Positions 27,439-36,034 of a stretch of DNA of 64,000 bases are shown here, piece by piece. A program made the position numbers and the translations under genes. Source of the DNA: Methylobacterium sp. W2 (GTDB lineage: Bacteria; Pseudomonadota; Alphaproteobacteria; Rhizobiales; Beijerinckiaceae). A model generated the notes under the pieces. The model did not search any database and was not told the origin of the DNA. It worked only from the letters and a program-made list of their open reading frames with translations. The DNA lies in NCBI RefSeq assembly GCF_020662345.1, contig NZ_VMOA01000032.1:1-64000 (forward strand). Direction: 5' to 3'. How positions within the stretch are numbered: position 1 is the first letter of the stretch; each line of letters begins with the position of its first letter.

Positions 27439-28324
27439 GACTGACCTTCGCCGGCCCGTGCGGCCGGCAGGGGCCGATCCCGGTCGCGCCGCTCGTCGGG
27501 TGAGGCGATTGGGGGCGGCGCTCGGCCTGCTCCTCGTCGGCGCGACCTCGGCGCCGGCGCTGGATCCCGCCGCGCGCACACCCGTGCCCGCGACGGGCGG
27601 CTACCGCACGGCGCGCGAGGCCCTGCGTTCGGGCGTTCGCGACTACAATGCCGGCGACAAGGAAGGGGCCGCCCGCGCCCTTGAATACGCCGCCGGGCAG
27701 GGGCACGCCCTGGCGCTGTGGAAGCTCGGCCGCATGTATGCCGAGGGCGACGGCGTACCGCACGACGATTTGAAGGCGTTCGAATTCTTTTCGCGGATCG
27801 CCGACGACAACACCGATGACGGTCCGGACACCCAGAATTCCGGCGTCGTCGCCAGCGCCTTCACGGCGCTCGGCACGTATTTCCTCGACGGGATCAAGGG
27901 CACCTACGTGCGCCCGAACCCGGAGCGGGCCTACGACATGTTCAACTACGCGGCGTCGTATTTCGGCGACCCGAACGCACAATACAATCTGGCCCGCCTC
28001 TACCTCGAAGGCACGGGCGTCGATGCCGATCCGCGTCAGGCGGCGCGCTGGTTCAACCTTGCCGCCGAGAAGGGCCATGCTCCGGCCCAAGCCCTGCTGG
28101 GCGACCTTCTGGTGAACGGGCAGGGCGTTCCGGCGCAACGTGCCCGTGGCCTGATGTGGCTGTCGCTGGCGCGGGAATCGGCCCAGGGGCGCAAGGACGA
28201 CTGGATCGTCACTCTCTCGGACAAGGCGTGGGCGACCGCCTCCGAGGAGGAGAAGGCCGCCGCCCAGGCTCAGGTTCTCCAGGCCCAGTCGCAGGTCACC
28301 GGGTCGTCGCGGCGCCGGCGTTAG
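27425..28324 (+). CDS. exoR: ExoR-like periplasmic Sel1-repeat regulator
   Basis: ExoR of Sinorhizobium is a periplasmic inhibitor of the ExoS sensor kinase that controls exopolysaccharide and motility. The match is strong: WKLGRMYAEGDGVP, DDLKAFEFFSRIAD, YDMFNYAASYFGDPNAQY, LARLYLEGTGVDADP and QRARGLMWLSLARES, giving four Sel1-type repeats over residues 75-250. The hydrophobic LGAALGLLLVGATSAPAL is a signal peptide. The ATG at 27425 overlaps ilvD and leaves a long Arg-rich n-region, while GTG at 27500 (274 residues, near the 268 of ExoR) places the signal at the N-terminus and may be the true start. exoS and chvI are not in the window. Confidence 0.82.
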   Translation: MRMSRTDLRRPVRPAGADPGRAARRVRRLGAALGLLLVGATSAPALDPAARTPVPATGGYRTAREALRSGVRDYNAGDKEGAARALEYAAGQGHALALWKLGRMYAEGDGVPHDDLKAFEFFSRIADDNTDDGPDTQNSGVVASAFTALGTYFLDGIKGTYVRPNPERAYDMFNYAASYFGDPNAQYNLARLYLEGTGVDADPRQAARWFNLAAEKGHAPAQALLGDLLVNGQGVPAQRARGLMWLSLARESAQGRKDDWIVTLSDKAWATASEEEKAAAQAQVLQAQSQVTGSSRRRR

Positions 28325-28382
28325 GCCCGAGTAGCCGAGACTGCGGCCGAGGCCGGGCCATTGGCCCGGCGGGCACGATGGC

Positions 28383-29018
28383 TCAGTTGGTCGGCGCCGC
28401 GATCGCCGTCACGAAGGACGGACGTGCCAGCGTCGCGTCGATATAGGCCGCGAGCTTCGGCCAGCGACCGGCATCGACCGGCTCCTTGGCCAGTCGAAGG
28501 TTGTGGAAGGTCGTGGCGACCGCGATGTCGGCGATGCTAAAGGCGCCGCCCACGAGGTAAGGGCCGTCGATCTGGCTCTCCAGGTAGTCGTAGAGCTTCG
28601 GGAACTCGTCCGTCACCGCCTTCACTGCCACGGCCTCGTCGCCGGGCTTGCCCATGATGACAGGCTTCACGACGCGCTCGGCGAAGGGCTTGATCAACAC
28701 CGCGAACAACTCGGTATCGCCAAACTTGTCGAACCAGACGGCACGTGCCCGCTCCTTCGGCGACTGTGGCCACAGGGCCGGATTCGGGTACTTGGCCTCG
28801 ATGTAAGCCGAGATCGCCGTAGAATCGGCCAGACGAAAGCCGTCATCCTCGATCGCCGGGATCTTGCCGAGCGGGCTGCAAGCCTGGAACGACTCGTCCG
28901 GCGCGTGGAAGAAGACCGGCTTGTGCTCGAAGGCGATGTCCTTCTCGGCCAGCGTGACGAGAATCTTGCGGACGAAGGGCGAATAGCTCGTGCCGTAGAG
29001 AATCATGCGGTGAAACAA
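28383..29018 (-). CDS. Glutathione S-transferase family protein
   Basis: The product is 211 residues, with an alternative start four codons in (MILYGTSYSP). The N-terminal thioredoxin-like domain has SPFVRKILVTLAEKDI, the cis-Pro in GKIPAIEDDG and the glutathione-binding LADSTAISAYIEAKYP. The C-terminal helical domain ends in the conserved FSIADIAVAT N-capping motif. Typical roles are detoxification of electrophiles or dehalogenation; the substrate is not known. It is convergent with the exoR-like gene, with a GCCGGG/CCCGGC hairpin between them, and 54 bp downstream of btaB on the same strand. Confidence 0.9.
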   Translation of the reverse strand: MFHRMILYGTSYSPFVRKILVTLAEKDIAFEHKPVFFHAPDESFQACSPLGKIPAIEDDGFRLADSTAISAYIEAKYPNPALWPQSPKERARAVWFDKFGDTELFAVLIKPFAERVVKPVIMGKPGDEAVAVKAVTDEFPKLYDYLESQIDGPYLVGGAFSIADIAVATTFHNLRLAKEPVDAGRWPKLAAYIDATLARPSFVTAIAAPTN

Positions 29019-29072
29019 CCTGTTGTGGCGGAAGGAAGAGGCTGGCCGTGATGGCTCATGCCGTCCGACGCC

Positions 29073-29729
29073 TCAGATAGGGCCGCGATCCCGTTCGATC
29101 ACCCCATGCACGGCATAGCCGCGGAACCGTTGCGCGATCCGGGCGCGCCGCCGCGGCGGCCGCGCGACCTCACCGAGGGCCTCGGCGAGCCCCTGCCGCG
29201 GGGTCACGTCGAAGCCCGCGAGCCATCGGTTGAGCAGCCATCGGGCCGGCCTGGGCAAGCCGCCCTGATCGCCGAAATCCACCACGTGCAGGGCGCCGCC
29301 GGGGCCGAGATGACCGGCGGCCTCCGCGAGGACGGCGCGCCAGGGCGGGATCATGGAGAGGGCGTAGGAGATCACGATCCGGTCGAACTCCGCCTCCCCG
29401 AACAGGGCGGCGGGGTCGAAGGCGGTGGCATCGCCACGGGCGAGGCGGATGCGATGGGCGAATCCTGCGCGGGCGGTGGCACGCGCCGCCGTATCGAGCA
29501 TCTCGGCCGAGACGTCGAGGCCGAAGCAGCGGGCATCCGGGTAGGTCCGGGCGATGCGCACGAGGTTGCGCCCGGTGCCGCAACCGATCTCCAGCACGCT
29601 GCCCCCGGCGGGAGGACGGAGATCGGCGACCATGCCGTCGCGGCCGAGGAGGTAGAATTTCCGGCTCGCATCGTAGATGTGCCGCTGGTGCCGGTACATC
29701 CGGTCCATCAGCCGCGCCGCCTCGCTCAT
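29073..29729 (-). CDS. btaB: S-adenosylmethionine-dependent N-methyltransferase, betaine lipid synthesis
   Basis: From ATG 29729, overlapping the btaA stop by 4 bp, the protein has 218 residues. The SAM-binding motif I is VLEIGCGTGRNLVRIA, followed by FGLDVSAEML and ISYALSMIPPW. BtaB trimethylates diacylglyceryl-homoserine to the betaine lipid DGTS. The assignment rests on the SAM methyltransferase fold, the lead segment MYRHQRHIYDASRKFYLLGRD that is typical of the family, and the coupling to btaA. The long open frame continuing upstream is a shadow of btaA. Confidence 0.88.
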   Translation of the reverse strand: MSEAARLMDRMYRHQRHIYDASRKFYLLGRDGMVADLRPPAGGSVLEIGCGTGRNLVRIARTYPDARCFGLDVSAEMLDTAARATARAGFAHRIRLARGDATAFDPAALFGEAEFDRIVISYALSMIPPWRAVLAEAAGHLGPGGALHVVDFGDQGGLPRPARWLLNRWLAGFDVTPRQGLAEALGEVARPPRRRARIAQRFRGYAVHGVIERDRGPI

Positions 29730-30973
29730 GACGAGGCCAGCCGGTAGAGGTGGAACGCGCCGTAGATCGACGAGCGGTCCTGCTCGCCGAGGCGGCGGCT
29801 CTCTTCCTCGGCATAATCCCAGGCGCCGAGGATGGCATCCGGGACCCGGCCGGGGAGCCGGCGCTCGTCCGCCGCCGTCCGGAAGATCACGCGGGCGCCG
29901 GGCCGGGCCGCGCGGGTGATCTGGGTCCAGAGGTCGGTGAGGTCGGCATCCGTCATCCAGTCCTGCGCGTCGAGGAGGATGACGGCGTCGACGCTCGCGG
30001 CCGGGCTCGCGCGCAGGAACTCGGTCATCGATTGCTGGCGGAAGTCGAGGCGCCCGACGCGCTCGCGCAGGGCCGCATGGTTCCCGGCCTGGAGATAGGG
30101 CGGCAGCGACGCGTCGGGCGCGGTGTCGTAGGCACGGCCGAAGGCCTGCCAGGCGAAGTAATTGGAGCGGATCGGGAAGCCGCAGGCGAGCCGCTCCAGA
30201 CGGTGGCGCAGGATTGCCGCCATCCCGCCCGGACCATCGCCGGCGAGGGCGACGTATTGCGCGGGCGGGATGCCGAGGCCGTAGAGCGAGGCCGGCTGGC
30301 GGATCAGCCAGCGGATGAAGGCCTTCTCGAACAGCGGCGCCAGTTCGGCCTCGAAGATCGCCCGCTGCTCCGCCATGTCGCGCGCCGTCAGCACGACGCC
30401 GAGGTCGCAGCCGTAGCGGCGGGCGAGCCAATGGCCCGCACCGATGAAACGGCCGAGAAGGCCGTAGCGGTAGAAGCCGTGCTCGAAGGCCGAGATGCGG
30501 CGGCGCCCGTCGAGGCGCCGCGCCTCCCAATAGGCGCGGGACGTGGCGTCGAGATGCGGGCGGATGGTCTCGTCGTAGGCGGCGACGTTCTCGGGCCGGG
30601 CAGGGCGACCGAAGAATCCGAAGAAGGCGGCATGGTCGGGCAGGTGCCGGAGGGCGGCGAGCTTGAGCTTGCCCAGGGCCACATGGGCACCGTTGAGGTC
30701 GACGGCGCTGATCCGGCCGGGATTGGCAGTGAGATAGGACAGGGCGTTGCAGCCCCCCGAGGCGATGGTGACGACATGGTCGTCCGGCCGCAGCCGGAGT
30801 GCTGCCATGTCGACCACGGGGTCTTCCCAGATCTGCGGATAGACGAGCCCGCTGAAGGCCGCCGTGAACAGGCGTTCCGACACTCCCGCCTTCGAGAAGG
30901 CCCGGTTGCGATGGACGGCCTGGGTGAGACCCAGATTCGTCTCGCGGCGGATGGCCCGTGCTGCGCGCGTCAT
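29726..30973 (-). CDS. btaA: SAM:diacylglycerol 3-amino-3-carboxypropyl transferase
   Basis: BtaA moves the aminocarboxypropyl group of SAM onto diacylglycerol, the first step of betaine lipid synthesis in bacteria such as Rhodobacter and Sinorhizobium. The 415-residue protein has the family pattern: LVYPQIWEDPVVDM near residue 43, a SAM motif at VVTIASGGCNALSYL, SAVDLNGAHVALGKLK, and the C-terminal DAVILLDAQDWM. The lipid replaces phospholipid under phosphate limitation in relatives. No clear Pho box was found in the 160 bp upstream. It forms a two-gene operon with btaB. Confidence 0.92.
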   Translation of the reverse strand: MTRAARAIRRETNLGLTQAVHRNRAFSKAGVSERLFTAAFSGLVYPQIWEDPVVDMAALRLRPDDHVVTIASGGCNALSYLTANPGRISAVDLNGAHVALGKLKLAALRHLPDHAAFFGFFGRPARPENVAAYDETIRPHLDATSRAYWEARRLDGRRRISAFEHGFYRYGLLGRFIGAGHWLARRYGCDLGVVLTARDMAEQRAIFEAELAPLFEKAFIRWLIRQPASLYGLGIPPAQYVALAGDGPGGMAAILRHRLERLACGFPIRSNYFAWQAFGRAYDTAPDASLPPYLQAGNHAALRERVGRLDFRQQSMTEFLRASPAASVDAVILLDAQDWMTDADLTDLWTQITRAARPGARVIFRTAADERRLPGRVPDAILGAWDYAEEESRRLGEQDRSSIYGAFHLYRLASS

Positions 30974-31134
30974 GCGGGGTCTCGCGTCGCTGGTTGGCGT
31001 GATCGACGCCAGCGCCGTTACGGCATCCGCATGACCGCCCGGTGACGGAGGATCGTCTCCGGATGGCTCCGGCGATGGACGATCGCGTCTTCCCGACGGT
31101 CCCGCCCGGCGGGTTCATCCCATGCGAGCCTCGT

Positions 31135-31929
31135 TCAGCGCGGTCGCAACTCGATCGTCACCGGCACGTGGTCGGAGGGTTTTTCCAGGCCGCGCAGGTG
31201 CTTCTGGACGGAGGCCGACACCAGACGGTCTGCGGCCTGCGGCGAGAGCAACAGGTGGTCGATGCGGATACCCTGGTTCCGCTGCCAGCAGCCGGCCTGA
31301 TAATCCCAGAACGTGTAGAGGCCGGGGGAGGGGTCGCAGGCGCGCAGGGCCTCGGTGAAGCCCTCCGCCAGGAGCGCGCGGAAGGCCGCGCGGGTCTCGG
31401 GCAGGAACAGTGCGTCGGTCACCCAGGCAGCGGCATCCGCCGCATCCTCGGGCTCGGGGATCACGTTGTAATCGCCCGCCAGCACCAGGGACTCCTCGTC
31501 GGCCAGGAGCGCACGCGCATGCAGCCGCAGCCGCTCCATAAAGCCGAGCTTGTAGGTGTATTTCGGCCCCGGCGTCGGGTTGCCGTTGGGCAGGTAGATC
31601 GAGGCCACCCGCACGGGCGCGACATCCTCCCCCGAGATCAGCGCCTCGATGTAGCGGGATTGCTCGTCGGTCTCGTCGCCGGGCAGGCCGCGGCGGACCT
31701 CGCTCATGGTGAGCGGCGCCCGCACCAGCAGCGCCACGCCGTTATAGGCCTTCTGCCCCAGGATCTCGACGGCATAGCCCGCTGCCTCGATCTCAGCGCG
31801 GGGAAAGCCCTCGTCCTGGCATTTCAACTCCTGCAGGCAGACCACGTCGGGCTTGGCCTCGTCGAGGAAGCCCACGAGATGGCCGACCCGCTGCTTGATC
31901 GAATTGACGTTCCAGGTGGCGATCCGCAT
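31135..31929 (-). CDS. xthA: Exodeoxyribonuclease III
   Basis: This 264-residue endonuclease/exonuclease/phosphatase-fold enzyme begins MRIATWNVNSIKQR, with the metal-binding Glu in VCLQELKCQDEGF. Further motifs are YLPNGNP with the catalytic Tyr region, LAGDYNVIPEPED and the C-terminal KPSDHVPVTIE with the catalytic His. It acts in base excision repair as an AP endonuclease and 3'-5' exonuclease. Length matches E. coli XthA (268). The start faces the ceramidase-like gene across a 279-bp divergent spacer holding two hairpins. Confidence 0.94.
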   Translation of the reverse strand: MRIATWNVNSIKQRVGHLVGFLDEAKPDVVCLQELKCQDEGFPRAEIEAAGYAVEILGQKAYNGVALLVRAPLTMSEVRRGLPGDETDEQSRYIEALISGEDVAPVRVASIYLPNGNPTPGPKYTYKLGFMERLRLHARALLADEESLVLAGDYNVIPEPEDAADAAAWVTDALFLPETRAAFRALLAEGFTEALRACDPSPGLYTFWDYQAGCWQRNQGIRIDHLLLSPQAADRLVSASVQKHLRGLEKPSDHVPVTIELRPR

Positions 31930-32070
31930 GGGCTTTGAGATCCGGTCGGAGAGGGCCGACCGTCATCGGGCCTTCGCGCCGGGCTGGCAAGGCGTGGCGA
32001 TCATCGGTCCCAGGCGATAGTCGACGCAGCGTAAGCGGCGGCACGGCGCGAAGAGCGCCGCGCGGAGCGG

Positions 32071-32098
32071 GCGTGTCAGGACGCATGTCCTGACACGC
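32071..32098 (+). other. Perfect 12-bp hairpin in the xthA/ceramidase spacer
   Basis: GCGTGTCAGGAC pairs exactly with GTCCTGACACGC around GCAT. It lies 111 bp ahead of the ceramidase-like start and about 140 bp ahead of xthA. No T run follows on either strand. It could be an operator with dyad symmetry or an RNA structure. Confidence 0.5.
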
Positions 32099-32163
32099 AT
32101 CGAGCGGAGCGACAGCCTGAGCCCGCGGAGGCGGGCGCCGACGACTGAGGCCGTCGAGAAAGA

Positions 32164-32192
32164 CAGGGCCATCGCTTCAGGCGATGGCCCTG
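32164..32192 (+). promoter_or_regulatory. Perfect 12-bp hairpin abutting the ribosome site of the ceramidase-like gene
   Basis: CAGGGCCATCGC pairs exactly with GCGATGGCCCTG around TTCAG. The 3' foot touches the GGGAGGAGG ribosome site at 32192-32200, with the ATG at 32209. If transcribed, the stem could affect ribosome loading or shield the message. Alternatively it is a terminator remnant. Confidence 0.5.
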
Positions 32193-32208
32193 GGAGGAGG
32201 AACACGGG

Positions 32209-32931
32209 ATGTCCGACGGCTGGTTCACACCGATCCGGGCCTATTGCGAACGCGGCGATGCCGGCTTCTGGGCCGAACCGCTGAACGCCGCCTCGAACGC
32301 CGCGTTTCTCGTCGCCGCATTCCTGGCCTTCCGCCTCGTGGGCTCCGGCGCGCGGCGCGATCCGGCCGGGATGGCGCTCGCCGGGCTCGTTGCCATCGTC
32401 GGTATCGGCTCGTTCCTGTTCCACACCCTCGCCGTCCGCTGGGCGATGCTCGCCGACGTCATCCCCATCGCCCTCTTCATATACGCCTATTTCTTCCTGG
32501 CCCTGCGGCGCCTCCTTGGGCTCTCGATCGCATCGGCGATCCTGGCGACGCTCGGCTTTGCCGCTTTCTCGGCGGGACTGGAACCGGCCCTCGACGCGCT
32601 CGCGGGTCAATCGGTCGATAGACTGAGCAACGGCTCCATCGCCTACGCGCCCGCCATCTTGGCCCTGATCGGTGTCGCGGCCGGCCTGCTGATGCCCCAG
32701 ACCTGTTCCCTCGGCCCGGCCCGGCGCCGCGCCGGCCTGTCGCTGCTGGCCATCGCCGCGATGTTCGCCCTCTCTCTGACCTTCAGGACCCTGGACGCCG
32801 CCCTCTGCCCAAGCCTGCCGATCGGCACCCACTTCCTCTGGCATGGCCTCAACGCCGCCGTCCTTTACGGCCTCATCGCCACCGCATGGCGCTTCAAAGC
32901 AGAGGGGGATGACCGGTGCCCCGCACCTTGA
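32209..32931 (+). CDS. Ceramidase-family (CREST superfamily) membrane protein
   Basis: The protein has 240 residues and about seven transmembrane segments. It carries the alkaline ceramidase pattern: YCERGDAGFWAEPLNAASN at the N-terminus, GSFLFHTLAVRWAMLADVIP near residue 70 with the His and Asp of the putative zinc site, and GTHFLWHGLNAAVLY near the C-terminus with the second His pair. CREST enzymes are membrane metallo-hydrolases acting on amide-linked lipids. The substrate in bacteria is unknown, and ornithine lipids or sphingolipids are possible. A strong GGAGGAGG site precedes it. Confidence 0.85.
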   Translation: MSDGWFTPIRAYCERGDAGFWAEPLNAASNAAFLVAAFLAFRLVGSGARRDPAGMALAGLVAIVGIGSFLFHTLAVRWAMLADVIPIALFIYAYFFLALRRLLGLSIASAILATLGFAAFSAGLEPALDALAGQSVDRLSNGSIAYAPAILALIGVAAGLLMPQTCSLGPARRRAGLSLLAIAAMFALSLTFRTLDAALCPSLPIGTHFLWHGLNAAVLYGLIATAWRFKAEGDDRCPAP

Positions 32932-33136
32932 GGAGGCTGGCTCCATCGCTCTCCATCATGCCCGCTCGAAGCCGCATCGCGAGGAACCACGGGTTTTCTT
33001 CCGCAACTGGGCTTTCTTGCACCACACGGGGATTCGTTGCAGAAGAGCCGGCCGTTCGAAGGAGCGGCGTCGCGCACAGGCTTGAACGACGCGTTACCCG
33101 CGCTCGGCCGAGCGAAGTCAGATACGGATCGCGTCC

Positions 33137-34459
33137 ATGTCACAGAGCCTCCGCCTCGGCGTCGCCGGTCTCGGCACCGTCGGTGCTTCCGTCGTTCGGA
33201 TGGTGGCTCGCCGCGCAGAAGCCATCGCCGCCGCCACGGGCCGCGAGGTGCGCGTCACCGCCGTCTCCTCCCGCGACAAGACCCGCGACCGCGGCCTCGA
33301 TCTCGCCGGCGTGACCTGGTTCGACGATCCCGTCGCCCTGGCCGCCTCGGGCGAGGTCGATTGCGTGGTGGAGCTCATCGGCGGCTCGGAAGGCCCGGCC
33401 AAGGCCACGGTGGAAGCCGCTATCGCGGCAGGCAAACACGTGGTCACCGCCAACAAGGCGTTGCTGGCCCATCACGGCGCGGCCCTGGCGAAAGCCGCCG
33501 AGGCGAAGGGCGTGACCCTCGCCTACGAGGCCTCCGTCGCCGGCGGCATCCCCGTCATCAAGGCGCTGCGCGAGGGGCTGACCGGCAATGCCGTGTCGCG
33601 CGTCTACGGAATCATGAACGGCACCTGCAACTACATCCTCACCCGGATGGAGCGGGAGGGCCTGACCTTCGAGGCCTGCCTCAAGGACGCGCAGGCTCTG
33701 GGCTATGCCGAGGCCGATCCGACCTTCGACGTCGAGGGTTTCGACACCGCCCACAAGCTCGCCATCCTGGTCAGCCTCGCCTTCGGCGTGGAGATCGACG
33801 CGGAAGGGGTCTCTGTAGAGGGCATTTCCGCGATCCAGCCGCTCGATCTGACCATGGCCGAGGAGCTCGGCTACCGGATCAAGCTGCTCGGCGTCGCGCA
33901 GGTGGCCGAAGGCGGCATCGAGCAGCGCGTCCACCCGACCATGGTGCCGAAATCCTCCGCCATCGCCCAGGTGATGGGCGTCACCAACGCCGTCACCATC
34001 GATGCGGACGCGGTGGGTGAACTCACCCTGATCGGCCCGGGAGCCGGCGGCGAGGCGACCGCCTCGGCGGCGGTGGCCGACATCGCCGACATCGCGGCCG
34101 GTGTGGCGCGCCCAACCTTCGGGCGCCCCGCCGCAAGCCTCGCCCCGTCCGAGCGCGTGGCGATGCAGCGGCACGAGGGCGGCTATTACATCCGCCTCAC
34201 CGTCCACGACCGGCCCGGCGTCGCGGCCGGCGTCGCCACGCGGATGGCCGAGCGCGACATCTCCATCGAGAGCATCCTTCAGCGCCGCTCGGAAAGTGCT
34301 GCCACCAAGGACCCGCATGGCCGCTCCGGCCAGCCGGTGCCCCTGGTGCTGATCACCTACGCCGCCACCGAAGGGACCATCCGCGCGGCGCTCGACGCCA
34401 TCGCGGCCGATGGCCTCCTCGCCGAGGCGCCGCAATTGATCAGGATCGAACGCGAATAA
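33137..34459 (+). CDS. hom: Homoserine dehydrogenase
   Basis: This 440-residue enzyme reduces aspartate semialdehyde to homoserine in threonine and methionine synthesis. The NAD(P) domain opens with GVAGLGTVGASVV. The catalytic domain has YEASVAGGIPVIKALREGL and the MNGTCNYILTRME signature, with AEADPTFDVEGFDTAHKL. A C-terminal ACT domain (residues 350-440, starting YYIRLTVHDRPGVAAGVA) gives likely threonine feedback control. It is the first gene of a unit with glpX and a GNAT gene. Confidence 0.96.
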   Translation: MSQSLRLGVAGLGTVGASVVRMVARRAEAIAAATGREVRVTAVSSRDKTRDRGLDLAGVTWFDDPVALAASGEVDCVVELIGGSEGPAKATVEAAIAAGKHVVTANKALLAHHGAALAKAAEAKGVTLAYEASVAGGIPVIKALREGLTGNAVSRVYGIMNGTCNYILTRMEREGLTFEACLKDAQALGYAEADPTFDVEGFDTAHKLAILVSLAFGVEIDAEGVSVEGISAIQPLDLTMAEELGYRIKLLGVAQVAEGGIEQRVHPTMVPKSSAIAQVMGVTNAVTIDADAVGELTLIGPGAGGEATASAAVADIADIAAGVARPTFGRPAASLAPSERVAMQRHEGGYYIRLTVHDRPGVAAGVATRMAERDISIESILQRRSESAATKDPHGRSGQPVPLVLITYAATEGTIRAALDAIAADGLLAEAPQLIRIERE

Positions 34460-34506
34460 GTCGGTCGCCCATCGCGGCCCAGGCATCAATGAAGGGCGGG
34501 ACCAGG

Positions 34507-35502
34507 ATGGCGGACGACATCGTCGGGGGAGTGGGACGTCCGGTGTCCCGCACCATGAGCCTCGAACTGGCGCGGGTGACCGAACGCGCCGCCATCGCCG
34601 CCGCCCGCCTGCGCGGGCAGGGCCGGGAGAAGGAGGCCGACCAGGCCGCCGTCGATGCCATGCGGCACGAGCTCAACCTCCTTCCCATCAACGGGACCGT
34701 CGTCATCGGCGAGGGCGAGCGCGACGAGGCGCCGATGCTCTATATCGGCGAGCAGCTCGGCACCGGCGCCGGCCCGAAGGTGGACATCGCCGTCGATCCC
34801 CTGGAGGGGACGACCCTCTGTGCCAAGGACATGCCCGGCGCCATCGCGGTGATGGCCTTGGCCGAGCACGGGTCGCTGCTGGCGGCGCCCGACGTCTACA
34901 TGCAGAAGATCGCCATCGGCCCCGGCTATCCCCAGGGTCTCGTCGATCTCGATGCGAGCCCGGCCGACAACATCGCCGCGCTCGCCCGGCACAAGGGCTG
35001 CGACCCGTCCGAGATCACCGCGATTATCCTCGACCGGCCGCGCCACATGGCCCTGGTGGCGGCCGTGCGCGAGACCGGCGCGGGAATCCGCCTGATCTCG
35101 GACGGCGACATCGCCGGCATCATCCACACGACGAGCCCCGACGAGACCGGCGCCGACATCTATCTCGGCATCGGCGCGGCGCCTGAAGGCGTCATCGCGG
35201 CCGGCGCCCTGCGTTGTATCGGCGGCCACATGCAGGGTCGCCTGATCCTCGACAGCCACGACAAGCGCGAACGCGCCGCGCGCATGGGCATCACCGATCC
35301 GAACCGCAAATACGAGCTCGCCGACCTGGCGCGGGGCGATGTGATCGTGGCCGCCACCGGCGTCACCGATGGCGCGCTCCTGCAGGGCGTGCGGTTCAAG
35401 TCCGGCATGATCGTGACCGAGACGGTGGTCTACCGCTCCGCCACCGGCACGGTCCGCCGCATCGTCGGCGAACATCGTCGGCCCGAACGGTTCGAGGCGT
35501 GA
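34507..35502 (+). CDS. glpX: Class II fructose-1,6-bisphosphatase
   Basis: The start at ATG 34507 (MADDIVGGVGRP) has GGGCGGG upstream and gives 331 residues; an ATG at 34489 would add six. GlpX-type phosphatases carry the metal-binding motifs GEGERDEAPML near residue 72 and DPLEGTT near 98, then the GIIHTTSPDETGADIYLG segment near 205. The enzyme serves gluconeogenesis, and in related methylotrophs may also work in sugar phosphate regeneration. It follows hom by 47 bp and overlaps the next gene at GTGA. Confidence 0.95.
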   Translation: MADDIVGGVGRPVSRTMSLELARVTERAAIAAARLRGQGREKEADQAAVDAMRHELNLLPINGTVVIGEGERDEAPMLYIGEQLGTGAGPKVDIAVDPLEGTTLCAKDMPGAIAVMALAEHGSLLAAPDVYMQKIAIGPGYPQGLVDLDASPADNIAALARHKGCDPSEITAIILDRPRHMALVAAVRETGAGIRLISDGDIAGIIHTTSPDETGADIYLGIGAAPEGVIAAGALRCIGGHMQGRLILDSHDKRERAARMGITDPNRKYELADLARGDVIVAATGVTDGALLQGVRFKSGMIVTETVVYRSATGTVRRIVGEHRRPERFEA

Positions 35503-35963
35503 ACGCCGTGTCGGATCTGACGATCCGCCCGGTACGGCCCGACGAGCGCGAGGCCTGGGAGGGCTTGTGGTCGGGCTATCTCGACTTCTATCGAGCCGCG
35601 ATCGGCCCGGAGATGCGCGACCTGACCTGGTCGCGGCTGCACGATCCCCTCGTGCCGATCCATGCCCTGGTAGCCGAGGAGAAGGGTGCGATCCTGGGGC
35701 TCGTCCATTACATCTTCCACGCCTCGGCCTGGATGCGCGGACCCTACTGCTACCTGCAGGACCTGTTCACGGCGCCGTCGTCGCGGGGCAGGGGCGTCGC
35801 CCGCGCCCTGATCGAGGCAGTGTCGGCGGAAGCCCGTCACGCCGGCGCCGACCGCGTCTACTGGCTGACGATGGAGGACAACGCGCCGGCACGCGCGCTC
35901 TACGACAAGCTCGCCGACCGGCCGGGTTTCATCCAGTACCGGCGGATCCTGTCTCCGGGCTGA
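35499..35963 (+). CDS. GNAT family N-acetyltransferase
   Basis: GTG 35499 overlaps the glpX stop, and a second GTG three codons on is equally possible; the product has about 154 residues. The acetyl-CoA-binding motif is LFTAPSSRGRGVARALIEAV near residue 90, preceded by the family's YLQD strand. The C-terminal MEDNAPARALYDKL is the usual GNAT motif B. Acceptor unknown. The overlap suggests translation along with hom and glpX, but no pathway link is evident. Confidence 0.87.
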   Translation: MNAVSDLTIRPVRPDEREAWEGLWSGYLDFYRAAIGPEMRDLTWSRLHDPLVPIHALVAEEKGAILGLVHYIFHASAWMRGPYCYLQDLFTAPSSRGRGVARALIEAVSAEARHAGADRVYWLTMEDNAPARALYDKLADRPGFIQYRRILSPG

Positions 35964-36034
35964 GCGGGCGATCCAGCGGTAGAGATCCGACATCGGAGTC
36001 TTGCTCCGACCATCCGAGCTAAGTCGCACGTGAT

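Noticed and set aside
25606-27579. A 657-codon open frame antisense to ilvD
   Set aside because: It lacks motifs and ribosome site and mirrors the ilvD codon bias.
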